Positions 25,919 through 35,249 of a stretch of DNA of 64,000 bases are shown piece after piece. Numbering within the stretch: position 1 is the first letter of the stretch; each line of letters begins with the position of its first letter. Under the pieces are notes generated by a model, which saw nothing but the letters and a program-made list of their open reading frames with translations, did not search any database and had not been told where the DNA came from. The position numbers were made by a program, and so were the translations under genes. Where the stretch lies: positions 1,612,001 through 1,676,000 of the forward strand of contig NZ_CP041151.1 of NCBI RefSeq assembly GCF_006494715.1, written 5' to 3'. This DNA comes from Shewanella sp. SNU WT4. Lineage in GTDB: Bacteria > Pseudomonadota > Gammaproteobacteria > Enterobacterales > Shewanellaceae.

Positions 25919-26026
25919 ACAATCCTGACACAGGGGGAAGATTTAAAACCTTATGCCAAAGTAAGTAGTCAGCAGGTGCTAAATCAATATGAACATTGGA
26001 ATAAAAAGCGGAATAAGTGGGTATGA
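25919..26026 (+). pseudogene. C-terminal remnant of an unknown gene cut by the IS
   Basis: Immediately outside the IS end, frame 2 is open for 35 codons and ends at TGA 26024-26026. The peptide includes LKPYAKVSSQQVLN and YEHWNKKRNKWV, and has the look of a genuine protein C-terminus. No matching N-terminal part is seen on the other side of the IS, so the rest was probably deleted. I do not recognise the family. This could be chance coding. Confidence 0.4.
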
Positions 26027-26096
26027 TTGCCACAAGGCTGGCCTTTACTGTGGTAGGGGAATATCGATAGTGCTGATTCTCGCCGCCAGCGGATAA

Positions 26097-26136
26097 AAAA
26101 GAGTTAGCGCAAGTATTGAGTCACACTAACTCTTTT
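26097..26136. terminator. Bidirectional terminator
   Basis: Stem AAAAGAGTTAG (26097-26107) pairs with CTAACTCTTTT (26126-26136), with A and T runs on opposite sides. It can end both the remnant on the + strand and the liu/sco operon on the - strand. Confidence 0.8.
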
Positions 26137-26213
26137 GATAATGAATGGGGCTAATTTATCCGAATGTCATTAATGGCTGAATCTATTCAGTGATGCACTA
26201 ATCGCGCGTTGGC

Positions 26214-26873
26214 TTAATTAAACTGCATTTCTGGTACATGGTCTGGCACTATCAATTTACCGGCGGTTTTACTGATAATTTCATCAACGCTGACACCCGG
26301 GGCGCGCTCTAGTAAATGAAAAGCCCCATCTTTAATTTCAATAAAGGCTAAGTCAGTCACCACTCGTTTAATGCAGCCAAACCCTGTCAGCGGTAACTCG
26401 CATACTGGCAAGAGTTTAGAGTTACCGTACTTATCGGCGTGCATCATGGTGACTATGATATTGTCGGCGCCAGCCACTAAATCCATAGCGCCGCCCATGC
26501 CTTTAATCAGCTTGCCTGGGATCATCCAGGATGCAATTGAGCCATTAACGTCCACTTCAAAGGCGCCCAAAACGGTTAAATCCACATGCCCGCCGCGGAT
26601 CATGGCAAAGCTTTCGGCGGATGAAAAAAATGAGGCACCTTTCACCGCCGTCACAGTTTGTTTGCCAGCATTGATTAAGTCGGCATCTAGGGTTTCTTCG
26701 GTCGGGAATTCGCCCATGCCAAGTAAGCCATTTTCAGATTGCAGCATTACTTGCATATCTGCTGGAATATAGTTGGCCACTAAGGTGGGAATACCTATGC
26801 CGAGATTCACATAAAAACCATCGTGTAATTCTTGGGCAACCCTTTGTGCCAGTTGCTCTCTGGATAATGCCAT
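26214..26873 (-). CDS. scoB: 3-oxoacid CoA-transferase subunit B
   Basis: This 219-residue protein is the beta subunit of a class I CoA-transferase. The LQSENGLLGMG segment near residues 44-54 holds the catalytic glutamate that forms the enzyme-CoA thioester. GIGIPTLVANY and GAMDLVAGADN are further family marks. With subunit A it transfers CoA from succinyl-CoA to acetoacetate, so acetoacetate from HMG-CoA lyase can re-enter as acetoacetyl-CoA. It is the last gene of the liu operon, 10 bp after scoA, and is followed by a terminator. Confidence 0.9.
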   Translation of the reverse strand: MALSREQLAQRVAQELHDGFYVNLGIGIPTLVANYIPADMQVMLQSENGLLGMGEFPTEETLDADLINAGKQTVTAVKGASFFSSAESFAMIRGGHVDLTVLGAFEVDVNGSIASWMIPGKLIKGMGGAMDLVAGADNIIVTMMHADKYGNSKLLPVCELPLTGFGCIKRVVTDLAFIEIKDGAFHLLERAPGVSVDEIISKTAGKLIVPDHVPEMQFN

Positions 26874-26883
26874 GCTGCCTCCT

Positions 26884-27591
26884 TTACTCTGTGATTGCTT
26901 TGATGGTGCGCTGTTCTATGCGTTTTTCAAAACTGGCTTGAATAACCCTATCAACATAAATGCCTGGGGTGTGAATATGATTAGGGTCAAGCTCGCCAGG
27001 CGCGACAATATGCTCGGCTTCAACCACGGTAATTTTGCCTGCGGTTGCCATCATAGGGTTAAAATTAGCGGCGGTATTGCGGAAGATTAAATTGCCCATA
27101 GTATCGGCCTTCCACGCACGGATTAAGGCAAAATCCGCGGTTAAAGAATGCTCTAATACATAATGGCGGCCATTGATTTCACGGGTTTCTTTACCATCAG
27201 CTATGGGCGTGCCAAACCCTGTGGCGGTGAAAAACGCCGGAATACCCGCGCCGCCCGCGCGAATTTTCTCAGCAAGAGTGCCTTGGGGCGTTAATATCAC
27301 TGTTAATTCCCCGGAGAGCATTTGGCGCTCAAAGGTGGCATTTTCGCCGACATAAGAGGCTATCATGGTCGAGATTTGTTGATGTTTAAGTAATAAACCT
27401 AAACCAAAATCATCCACCCCCGCATTGTTAGAAATGGCGGTTAAACCGGTAATGCCAATCTTAACCATGTGATTAATTAGCCCCTCAGGGATACCGCATA
27501 AGCCAAAACCACCCACCATAATGGTCATGTTATCGCTTAAGCCATCAAGCGCTTGCTCATAGCTGTGCACTACTTTATTAAGACCTGCCAT
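26884..27591 (-). CDS. scoA: 3-oxoacid CoA-transferase subunit A
   Basis: This 235-residue alpha subunit of a class I CoA-transferase has the glycine-rich [13 protein letters not shown] near residues 28-40 and the [20 protein letters not shown] segment near 116-135, both strong marks of the ScoA/AtoD group. It pairs with scoB downstream. Its place after liuE fits use of acetoacetate released by HMG-CoA lyase. A 54-bp gap separates it from liuE, larger than the other gaps in this part of the operon, and it may have some separate control. Confidence 0.9.
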   Translation of the reverse strand: MAGLNKVVHSYEQALDGLSDNMTIMVGGFGLCGIPEGLINHMVKIGITGLTAISNNAGVDDFGLGLLLKHQQISTMIASYVGENATFERQMLSGELTVILTPQGTLAEKIRAGGAGIPAFFTATGFGTPIADGKETREINGRHYVLEHSLTADFALIRAWKADTMGNLIFRNTAANFNPMMATAGKITVVEAEHIVAPGELDPNHIHTPGIYVDRVIQASFEKRIEQRTIKAITE

Positions 27592-27645
27592 AAGAGTTCC
27601 TTTTCTGGCGGCACATGCCGCGTATCATAGGTGTATTTCATTTAC

Positions 27646-28542
27646 TTATCCAAGCAGCGCATTAGCGACTTTTGAGCCACTTTTTTTACTAAGGTGGCGG
27701 CTAATGGCGTGGCCTGCTTGAGCTAATTGTTCAAGGTCAATGCCAGTCTTTAGGCCTAAGCCATGGAGCATATACACTAAATCTTCCGTGGCGAGATTAC
27801 CCGAGGCGCCTTTGGCATAAGGGCAACCACCAAGGCCTGCCACCGATGAATCAAACACCCGCACGCCAGTGTCTAAACAGGCCAAAATGTTGGCAAGGGC
27901 TTGACCATAAGTATCATGAAAATGCAGGGCCAATTGCGCTATGGGTACTTGCTCACTAACAGCTTGCACCATGTTACGGGCATCATGGGCTGTGCCAATA
28001 CCTATGGTGTCGCCTAACGAGATTTCATAGCAGCCTAAGTTGTAAAGAATGGCAGACACTCGCGCTACTTCACTTAGCGCTATCTTGCCTTCATAGGGGC
28101 AGCCTAAGGTGCAAGACACATAACCGCGCACTTTCACCCCTTGAGATTTAGCTAATTCAATTAACGGAATAAAGCGCTCGATGGAGGCTTCAATCGAACA
28201 GTTAATATTGCGCTGACTAAAGCTTTGTGAAGCCGAGCCAAAAATTGCCACTTCATCGGCGTGAGCGCTTAGTGCCAATTGATAACCGGTAATATTGGGG
28301 GTAAGCGCGCTATAACGCACCCCTGCTAAACGCTCGATATCCCGTAGCACTTGGGCTGAGTCGGCCATTTGCGGCACCCATTTGGGCGAGACAAAGCTTG
28401 CAGCCTCAATGCGCTTCACCCCCGCATGGGCTAAGGCATTAATGAGCTGCACTTTAGCCGCAGTAGGAACGGCGACTTCATTTTGCAGGCCATCGCGGGC
28501 GCCGACTTCAAATAGGCTGACATGATTATCATTGCTTACCAT
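27646..28542 (-). CDS. liuE: Hydroxymethylglutaryl-CoA lyase
   Basis: This 298-residue TIM-barrel enzyme splits HMG-CoA into acetoacetate and acetyl-CoA, the last step of leucine breakdown. N-terminal EVGARDGLQNE (residues 12-22) holds the metal- and substrate-binding Arg-Asp pair. The signature SVAGLGGCPYAKGASGN near 232-248 holds the catalytic Cys. LHFHDTYGQALAN supplies two metal-binding His. Length is normal for the bacterial enzyme. It follows liuD with a 1-bp gap, so translation is probably coupled. Confidence 0.95.
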   Translation of the reverse strand: MVSNDNHVSLFEVGARDGLQNEVAVPTAAKVQLINALAHAGVKRIEAASFVSPKWVPQMADSAQVLRDIERLAGVRYSALTPNITGYQLALSAHADEVAIFGSASQSFSQRNINCSIEASIERFIPLIELAKSQGVKVRGYVSCTLGCPYEGKIALSEVARVSAILYNLGCYEISLGDTIGIGTAHDARNMVQAVSEQVPIAQLALHFHDTYGQALANILACLDTGVRVFDSSVAGLGGCPYAKGASGNLATEDLVYMLHGLGLKTGIDLEQLAQAGHAISRHLSKKSGSKVANALLG

Positions 28543-28543
28543 A

Positions 28544-30604
28544 TTAAGCCTCTTGCGCCTTGGCTGATGCAGGCTCTGTTAGTGTTAGCTCTGCTGATTG
28601 AACTAAGTCCGCTGGGCGCAGTTCTACCAATAAGCTGCCATCTTTCACTAACTCGCCTTTGGCATAAAAAAAAGCGCTAACAGTGCCATCAAAGGGCGCC
28701 GTGATTGTGTATTCCATCTTCATGGCTTCCATCACTAACAACCCTTGGCCAGCCACGACTGTGTCACCTGCGGCCACTAAATGCGCCGCTATGGTGCCAT
28801 TCATCGGCGCTTTGAGCTTATCTTCGGCATTGATTTTTTGTTCATGCACTTGGCGCTGTACGGCTTTGAAATGATGACTGCCGGTGGCTAAAAACAAGGT
28901 GAAATCATCGCCCACCTGACTAAACGCCAGCTGCATTTTATGACCATTAATCTCAGCTAATAAGTGCTGCCCACTTAATGTGCCCGTGAGCTCATAAACC
29001 TTGTCTTGGATGACTAACTGATAACCATCTTGCTGCTCATTTACGCGTAATTGCTGTAAATGATTGGCATCATCAAGCAACACAATAGTATGCACGCCGT
29101 GGCTATTAATTCTAAAACCGTTGCCAATATTCCAAGGTGAATGCGGGTCGGTGGCGGTTTTATTTAAAGTCTGAGCCTGCTTGCGCGCTAATACTTGATA
29201 GAGGGCGGCGCAGGCTAACGCTTGGGCGTGATGGTTGTCATCCTCAACTTGAGTCAGTAAATCATCACCAAAACGTTCAATAAAATCGGTACTAAAGTTG
29301 GCCGCGGCAAACTCAGGGTGGGTGGCAATCTTAGTGAGAAACTCCACATTATGCTTAAGGCCGGCAATATGATACGACTCAAGGGCGTGGGCTAAGCGCT
29401 GCAAGGCGCGTGGGCGCGATTCATCCCAGACTATGAGCTTGGCAATCATAGGGTCGTAAAAGTTACTGATGACATCGTGCTCGCGCACCCCAGAATCAAT
29501 GCGCACATTGGGGCTTAATTTAGGCTCGCGCAGAAATTCAAGTTTGCCGCTCGCAGGTAAAAAGTGGTTGTGCGGATCTTCAGCATAAATACGCGCTTCA
29601 AAGGCGTGGCCACGAATCTGCACTTGCTCTTGGGTCAATGGCAGGGGTTGCCCGCTTGCCACTAACAATTGCCAGTGCACCAGATCTTGGCCGGTGATCA
29701 TCTCAGTCACGGGATGCTCAACCTGTAAGCGGGTATTCATTTCCATAAAATAGAAACGGTTATCGCTGCCGAGTAAAAATTCCACCGTCCCGGCGCCCAC
29801 ATAGTTAATGGCTTTGGCCGCGGCAACGGCGGCTTGCCCCATCTGCGCTTTAAGCTCGGCTGATAATCCCGGCGCAGGGGCTTCTTCGACGACTTTTTGA
29901 TGGCGGCGCTGAATCGAGCAGTCTCTATCGCCCAAATAAATGGTATTGCCAAAGGTGTCGGCAAAGACTTGCACTTCAACGTGGCGCGGCTCACGTAAAT
30001 AGCGCTCAATCAGCAGTTTATCATTACCAAATGACGAGCTTGCCTCGCGGCGCGCAGAATCGATAGCGCTGTTAAGCTGCGCTGCGTGCTCCACAATCCG
30101 CATGCCTTTACCGCCGCCGCCAAAAGCAGCTTTAATGAGTAGCGGAAATCCTATGTCATTGGCATTGCTAATCAGTACGGCATCACTTTGATCGTCGCCA
30201 TGATAACCCGGCACTAAGGGCACTTGGGCGTTACTCATAATGATTTTGGCGGCGCTTTTACTGCCCATAGCTTCAATGGCGGCGCTACTGGGGCCAATAA
30301 AGCGAATGCCAGCAACTTCACATTGGCGGGCAAATGGCGCATTTTCTGATAAAAAACCGTAGCCTGGATGAATAGCCTCTGCGCCTGCTTTTTGGGCTAT
30401 GGCTAAAATCAGCTCGCCTTTAAGATAAGACTCACTGGGGGCGCTGGCACCTATATAAAAGGCTTCATCGGCCATGGCAACATGGCGCGCGGCTTTATCT
30501 GCATCTGAATACAGCGCCACTGTGCGTATGCCTAATTTTTTGGCCGTGGTTATGATGCGACAAGCAATTTCGCCGCGATTAGCAATCAAAATCTTAGTGA
30601 ACAT
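28544..30604 (-). CDS. liuD: Methylcrotonyl-CoA carboxylase, biotin-containing alpha subunit
   Basis: This is 686 residues from the ATG at 30602-30604, where the family start MFTKILIANRGEIA lies. A longer frame to 30703 overlaps liuC and is not used. Biotin carboxylase occupies about residues 1-450, with the ATP-grasp GGGGKGMR loop, RDCSIQRRHQK and FMEMNTRLQVEHPVTE. The C-terminal biotinyl domain carries the biotinylated Lys in EAMKME near residue 628. It carboxylates 3-methylcrotonyl-CoA with LiuB. The start is 1 bp after the liuC stop. Confidence 0.95.
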   Translation of the reverse strand: MFTKILIANRGEIACRIITTAKKLGIRTVALYSDADKAARHVAMADEAFYIGASAPSESYLKGELILAIAQKAGAEAIHPGYGFLSENAPFARQCEVAGIRFIGPSSAAIEAMGSKSAAKIIMSNAQVPLVPGYHGDDQSDAVLISNANDIGFPLLIKAAFGGGGKGMRIVEHAAQLNSAIDSARREASSSFGNDKLLIERYLREPRHVEVQVFADTFGNTIYLGDRDCSIQRRHQKVVEEAPAPGLSAELKAQMGQAAVAAAKAINYVGAGTVEFLLGSDNRFYFMEMNTRLQVEHPVTEMITGQDLVHWQLLVASGQPLPLTQEQVQIRGHAFEARIYAEDPHNHFLPASGKLEFLREPKLSPNVRIDSGVREHDVISNFYDPMIAKLIVWDESRPRALQRLAHALESYHIAGLKHNVEFLTKIATHPEFAAANFSTDFIERFGDDLLTQVEDDNHHAQALACAALYQVLARKQAQTLNKTATDPHSPWNIGNGFRINSHGVHTIVLLDDANHLQQLRVNEQQDGYQLVIQDKVYELTGTLSGQHLLAEINGHKMQLAFSQVGDDFTLFLATGSHHFKAVQRQVHEQKINAEDKLKAPMNGTIAAHLVAAGDTVVAGQGLLVMEAMKMEYTITAPFDGTVSAFFYAKGELVKDGSLLVELRPADLVQSAELTLTEPASAKAQEA

Positions 30605-30605
30605 A

Positions 30606-31499
30606 TTACTGGGCTCCACTGTCTGTGGCGGGCGAAGGTATGGCGCCCTCTTGGCTGCTATCCAAAGGTCGCCAGTTGGGCGCGCGTTTATCAAAAAAGG
30701 CATTTAAGCCTTCTTGGCCTTCCGCGGACACGCGAATTCGAGCGATACGTTCACTGGTGTAATCTAAGGTGTCCTGATTGATGGCACCGTCTTCAATATG
30801 GCGCAATAAACGCTTCACCCACGCCATGGCTTGCGGACTATTGGCCAGCAAGTGTTGCAGGTGGGTGAGTGCCGCTTGCTCTAAGTTATCGCTAAGCTGG
30901 TGGACAATATTAAGAGATAGAGCAATATCAGCATCAAAGCGCTCGGCCGTTAGCATATAGCGCCGCGCTTGGCGTTGCCCCATAGCGCGCATCACATAAG
31001 GGCTAATAACCGCAGGGATGATCCCAAGCTTAACTTCGCTTAGGCAAAAGCTGGCATTTGGAGTAGAAATAGCGATATCGCAGCAACAAATCAGCCCTAA
31101 GGCGCCGCCATAGGCTGCGCCTTGCACTAGCACTAAGGTGGGTTTAGGAAACTGATCTAACATATGCATTAAGGTCGCTAATGAGCGCGCATCGTTAAGA
31201 TTATGCTCAAAATCCAGGTGCGCTTGTTTGCGCATCCAGTCTAAATCGGCGCCAGCGCTAAAATGCTTGCCGCTTGCGCGCAGCACTAATACTTGGCACT
31301 GAGTCTCACGGCTAAATAAGGCTAAGGCGCTAATCATTTCCGCTATCATCTTGTCATCAAAAGCGTTATGCAGCGCAGTGCGATTGAGGGTTAAGATGCC
31401 AACGCCATCATTTAAGTGGCATTCAATGGCGCTAAATTTATGATCGCTAAAGGCTTGTTGGCTAGCGTCTAAATTAAAGGGATTGCTAAGTGTGTTCAT
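30606..31499 (-). CDS. liuC: Methylglutaconyl-CoA hydratase, enoyl-CoA hydratase family
   Basis: This 297-residue crotonase-family enzyme is read from the second ATG at 31499, which has AGAGG at better distance than the ATG two codons upstream. The oxyanion-hole segments are HFSAGADLDWM near residue 68 and QGAAYGGALGLICCCDIAI near 125. VKLGIIPAVISPY follows. In the operon between the two carboxylase subunits it should hydrate 3-methylglutaconyl-CoA to HMG-CoA. The C-terminal 25 residues after PNWRPL are an extension beyond the usual family end. Confidence 0.9.
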   Translation of the reverse strand: MNTLSNPFNLDASQQAFSDHKFSAIECHLNDGVGILTLNRTALHNAFDDKMIAEMISALALFSRETQCQVLVLRASGKHFSAGADLDWMRKQAHLDFEHNLNDARSLATLMHMLDQFPKPTLVLVQGAAYGGALGLICCCDIAISTPNASFCLSEVKLGIIPAVISPYVMRAMGQRQARRYMLTAERFDADIALSLNIVHQLSDNLEQAALTHLQHLLANSPQAMAWVKRLLRHIEDGAINQDTLDYTSERIARIRVSAEGQEGLNAFFDKRAPNWRPLDSSQEGAIPSPATDSGAQ

Positions 31500-31521
31500 T
31501 GTCATTGCCTCTTTGGCTTAA

Positions 31522-33129
31522 TTACATCCGAAACACACCAAAATGGGTGTCGGCAATTGGCGCATTTAAGGCCGCAGAAAGGGCTAGACCGACCACGTCT
31601 CTGGTTTGCACTGGGTCAATAATGCCATCGTCCCATAAGCGCGCGCTGGCATGATAGGGATGACCTTCCTTGTCATATTGGGCGATAATTGGCGCCTTAA
31701 ACACTTGCTCATCGGCCTTGCTCCACTCTTGCCCTTGGCGGGCTAAACTATCGCGGCGCACTGTGGCTAAAACCCCAGCGGCTTGTTCGCCGCCCATGAC
31801 TGAAATTCTGGCGTTAGGCCACATCCACATCATAGTGGGCTCAAAGGCGCGGCCGCACATGCCATAATTGCCCGCGCCATAGCTGCCACCTATGATCACA
31901 GTAAATTTAGGGACGTTAGCGCATGACACGGCCATCACCATCTTGGCGCCATGCTTGGCTATGCCTTCATGCTCGTATTTTTTGCCTACCATAAAGCCTG
32001 TGATGTTTTGCAGGAATAACAGCGGAATTTTGCGCTGACAGCAAAGCTCGATAAAGTGCGCGCCTTTTTGGGCCGACTCAGAAAATAAAATGCCGTTATT
32101 GGCCACTATGCCGACTAAATAGCCATGAATTCTGGCAAAGCCGCACACTAAGGTTGCGCCATAATTGGCTTTAAATTCATCAAAGTCTGAATTATCCACT
32201 AAGCGCGCTATCACTTCTTTGACGTCAAACGGCTTTTTAAGGTCGGTACCCACTATGCCGTATAGCTCGTTAATATCGTATTTAGGCGGCAACGTCGGGG
32301 TTAATGGGCTCAGGATGGTTTTGCTATGGTTAAGGCGCAGCACGGCGCGTCTTGCCAGCTCCAAGGCATGTTCATCATTGTGGGCTAAGTGATCGGCAAC
32401 CCCTGAAATTTTAGTGTGCACTGCCGCGCCGCCAAGCTCTTCGGCACTGACTTCTTCCCCTGTGGCGGCTTTTACCAGTGGCGGACCTGCGAGGAAAATA
32501 GTGCCTTGCTCGTTCACTATTATCGACTCATCGGCCATGGCTGGAACATAGGCGCCGCCTGCGGTGCATAACCCCATCACCACAGCAATTTGCGGTATGC
32601 CTTTGGCTGACATTTGTGCTTGGTTGTAAAAAATGCGGCCAAAGTGATCGCGATCGGGAAACACTTCATCTTGGCGCGGCAAGTTAGCGCCGCCAGAGTC
32701 CACTAAATAGATGCAAGGCAAGTGACAGCGACTGGCTATCTCTTGGGCGCGCAGATGTTTTTTTACCGTAAGTGGATAATAAGTGCCGCCTTTTACTGTG
32801 GCGTCATTGGCAATAATCATGCACTCAATACCACTTACGCGGCCAATCCCAGCCACTACGCCAGCCGCTGGCACTTCTTCATCGTACACTTCAAAGGCAG
32901 CAAACTGGGCTATCTCTAAAAACGGGGAGCCAGCATCCAGCAGTTTATCTATGCGCTCGCGCGCTAATAATTTGCCTTTGGCGACATGGCGCTCAATGGC
33001 AATCGGGCCACCGCCTTGAGCAATAATGGCCAGTTTGGCTTTTAAATCGGTAACTAAGGTAGCCATGGCAGTATGCTTGGCGATAAATTCTTCGCTGCGG
33101 GCATTGATGCGGCTTAGCAATTGACTCAC
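31522..33129 (-). CDS. liuB: Methylcrotonyl-CoA carboxylase, carboxyltransferase beta subunit
   Basis: This 535-residue carboxyltransferase contains both crotonase-like halves. The acyl-CoA half has [15 protein letters not shown] and [13 protein letters not shown] near residues 140-155. The biotin half has [17 protein letters not shown] and [18 protein letters not shown] near 365-420. This is the MccB form rather than propionyl-CoA carboxylase, as judged by SGGANLPRQ and the pairing with liuD and liuE. It moves the carboxyl group from biotin to 3-methylcrotonyl-CoA. It precedes liuC by 22 bp. Confidence 0.95.
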   Translation of the reverse strand: MSQLLSRINARSEEFIAKHTAMATLVTDLKAKLAIIAQGGGPIAIERHVAKGKLLARERIDKLLDAGSPFLEIAQFAAFEVYDEEVPAAGVVAGIGRVSGIECMIIANDATVKGGTYYPLTVKKHLRAQEIASRCHLPCIYLVDSGGANLPRQDEVFPDRDHFGRIFYNQAQMSAKGIPQIAVVMGLCTAGGAYVPAMADESIIVNEQGTIFLAGPPLVKAATGEEVSAEELGGAAVHTKISGVADHLAHNDEHALELARRAVLRLNHSKTILSPLTPTLPPKYDINELYGIVGTDLKKPFDVKEVIARLVDNSDFDEFKANYGATLVCGFARIHGYLVGIVANNGILFSESAQKGAHFIELCCQRKIPLLFLQNITGFMVGKKYEHEGIAKHGAKMVMAVSCANVPKFTVIIGGSYGAGNYGMCGRAFEPTMMWMWPNARISVMGGEQAAGVLATVRRDSLARQGQEWSKADEQVFKAPIIAQYDKEGHPYHASARLWDDGIIDPVQTRDVVGLALSAALNAPIADTHFGVFRM

Positions 33130-33238
33130 GGTAAGTTCCTTCTTTTGCTGTGGCTAATCGGCGGTTGTTTAGGGCGCCAGTTTCATCGAGTTAAGTTGAT
33201 TGCATATAACTGGCGCAGTAGTCACTCGCCAGCATTGA

Positions 33239-34408
33239 CTACTTAGACTCGTTAAACAGCTCGCGGCCTATGAGCATGCGCCGGATTTCTGAAGTGCCTG
33301 CGCCAATTTCGTAAAGCTTGGCATCGCGCAGTAAGCGCCCAGTGGCGTAGTCATTAACATAGCCATTGCCGCCTAAGAGTTGAATGGCATCTAAGGCTAA
33401 TTTGGTGGCAAGTTCCGCGCTATAAAGAATGGCGCCAGCGGCGTCTTTTCGACTGGCTTCGCCGCGATCGCAGGCTTTGGCAACGGCGTACACATAAGAT
33501 TTTGCGGCGTTCATGGCGGTATACATGTCGGCAAGCTTGCCTTGCACTAATTGGAACTCGCCTATGCTCTTGCCAAACTGTTCGCGCTCGTGAATGTAAG
33601 GTATCACTATGTCCATACAGGCCGTCATGATGCCTAATGGCCCGCCGCTTAATACCACGCGCTCATAATCTAGGCCGCTCATCAAGACTTTTACCCCTTG
33701 ATTAAGGCCGCCTAAGATATTGTCTTCTGGCACTAAGCAATCTTGAAAGACGAGCTCGCAGGTATTGGAGCCGCGCATGCCCAATTTATCGAGCTTTTGC
33801 GCTTGGCTAAATCCGGGAGAATCCCGCTCAACTATAAAGGCGGTAATGCCGTGGGGGCCTTTATCGGCATCGGTTTTGGCGTAAATCACATAAGTGTGAG
33901 CATCAGGGCCATTAGTGATCCACATCTTGCTGCCATTAAGCACATAGTGTGCGCCTTGCTTGCGGGCGCTTAGTTTCATGGAAACCACATCAGAGCCGGC
34001 ATTAGGCTCACTCATGGCGAGCGCGCCGATATGCTCGCCGCTAATCAGCTTAGGTAAGTAGCGCTGTTTTTGTTCCTCATTGCCATTACGGGCAATTTGG
34101 TTGACGCATAAATTAGAATGCGCGCCATAACTTAAGCCGATAGAGGCCGATGCCCGCGAGATTTCTTCCATCGCCACTACATGAGCTAAATAGCCCATGC
34201 CAGCGCCGCCATATTGCTCAGCTACCGTGAGACCAAGCAATCCCATATCACCCAAAACTGGCCATAATTCATTGGGAAACGCATTGTTTTTATCGACCAT
34301 GGCGGCTTGAGGCGCAATTTCAATGGCGGCAAATTGATTGACGGCTTCACGTAATAAATCAATGTCTTCGCCTAGGCCGAAATTAAAGGGACGGTAGTGA
34401 GTATTCAT
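33239..34408 (-). CDS. liuA: Isovaleryl-CoA dehydrogenase
   Basis: This 389-residue acyl-CoA dehydrogenase oxidises isovaleryl-CoA to 3-methylcrotonyl-CoA. The catalytic base is at the isovaleryl-type position: Glu249 in [18 protein letters not shown]. General family marks are [16 protein letters not shown] near 131-147 and [32 protein letters not shown] near the C-terminus. Electrons would go to ETF. It is the second gene of the operon after liuR and lies 109 bp before liuB. Confidence 0.95.
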   Translation of the reverse strand: MNTHYRPFNFGLGEDIDLLREAVNQFAAIEIAPQAAMVDKNNAFPNELWPVLGDMGLLGLTVAEQYGGAGMGYLAHVVAMEEISRASASIGLSYGAHSNLCVNQIARNGNEEQKQRYLPKLISGEHIGALAMSEPNAGSDVVSMKLSARKQGAHYVLNGSKMWITNGPDAHTYVIYAKTDADKGPHGITAFIVERDSPGFSQAQKLDKLGMRGSNTCELVFQDCLVPEDNILGGLNQGVKVLMSGLDYERVVLSGGPLGIMTACMDIVIPYIHEREQFGKSIGEFQLVQGKLADMYTAMNAAKSYVYAVAKACDRGEASRKDAAGAILYSAELATKLALDAIQLLGGNGYVNDYATGRLLRDAKLYEIGAGTSEIRRMLIGRELFNESK

Positions 34409-34524
34409 GGCGGGTCCTTGAGGTCTTGTTGATGCTTATTCGGTTGTTATATTTATTATTATTGGTTTAGTTATGGTTTGGTTGTTGCGAGCACGGCAAC
34501 TAAAGCTTGCTCGGTGTTTATGGC

Positions 34525-34914
34525 TTAGTCGCCATTGGCAAGCGCTGCGCGGCACTGCTGCTCGGCGCTACTTAATTCCATTAACACCACCTTGATATCG
34601 TCCATCTGTTGCTGCAAGGCCGTTTTCTTGTCGCTAATTAAGGACAGCATGGTATTAAGCTGGGACACACTGTTTTTATCGGCGTCATACAATTCAAATA
34701 AAATACGGGTTTCCGATAATGAAAAACCTAAGCGCTTGCCGCGTAAAATCAGCTTGAGTCTGACCTTATCTTTGAGGTTATAAATTCGGGTTTGGCCACG
34801 ACGCTTGGGTTTGAGCAGCCCTTGATCTTCGTAGAAACGAATACTGCGGGTGGTGATATCAAACTCCTTTGATAACTCACTAATTGAATACGTAATTTTC
34901 TGACTTTGCGGCAT
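34525..34914 (-). CDS. liuR: MerR-family regulator of branched-chain amino acid catabolism
   Basis: This is 129 residues from the ATG at 34914; a GTG at 34947 would add 11 residues with no better ribosome site. The MerR winged helix-turn-helix is at residues 7-45 (YSISELSKEFDITTRSIRFYEDQGLL), with the second DNA-contact GQTRIYNLKDKVRL after it. A dimer coiled coil follows. The tail lacks cysteine pairs, so it should sense a metabolite, not a metal. As first gene before liuA it fits LiuR, known to control leucine and related acyl-CoA genes in proteobacteria. A dyad operator lies 45 bp upstream. Confidence 0.9.
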   Translation of the reverse strand: MPQSQKITYSISELSKEFDITTRSIRFYEDQGLLKPKRRGQTRIYNLKDKVRLKLILRGKRLGFSLSETRILFELYDADKNSVSQLNTMLSLISDKKTALQQQMDDIKVVLMELSSAEQQCRAALANGD

Positions 34915-34958
34915 TGTGTATCGCACATGTAAATGAATTGCTAACACCTTATATGAAG

Positions 34959-34974
34959 TTTACGTCAAGGTAAA
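34959..34974. promoter_or_regulatory. LiuR-like operator upstream of liuR-liuA
   Basis: The dyad TTTAC-N6-GTAAA (centre GTCAAG) lies upstream of liuR. Its TTTACGT and ACGT-type core is the kind of site described for LiuR/MerR acyl-CoA regulators. The identification is by pattern and position. Confidence 0.6.
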
Positions 34975-35249
34975 GATTTTGGGTGAAATCTTGCTGCTAT
35001 TTCGCCCATATTCATGCTTGTTGCCATGGCTTATCAATGGTTTAACAATGGCTTAAATCATGACTTAAATAGAGTGTTAGTCAGATATTAACGCGAGCAC
35101 ATAAGGGCGCGGCACCAGTAGGGATATAAGCCTTAGACAGGCAGTTGAGATGCTAGCCTAGGCTAACGTCTAATAGTGATACCCAGTCACCTAAGTCAAT
35201 AATGGCGTTAGATAAGCGGCTGTGGGCTAACAGACTAAGGGAGTTGGGT

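Noticed and set aside
30605..30703. Extra 33 residues on LiuD
   Set aside because: They lie inside liuC and precede the family start MFTKILIANRGE.
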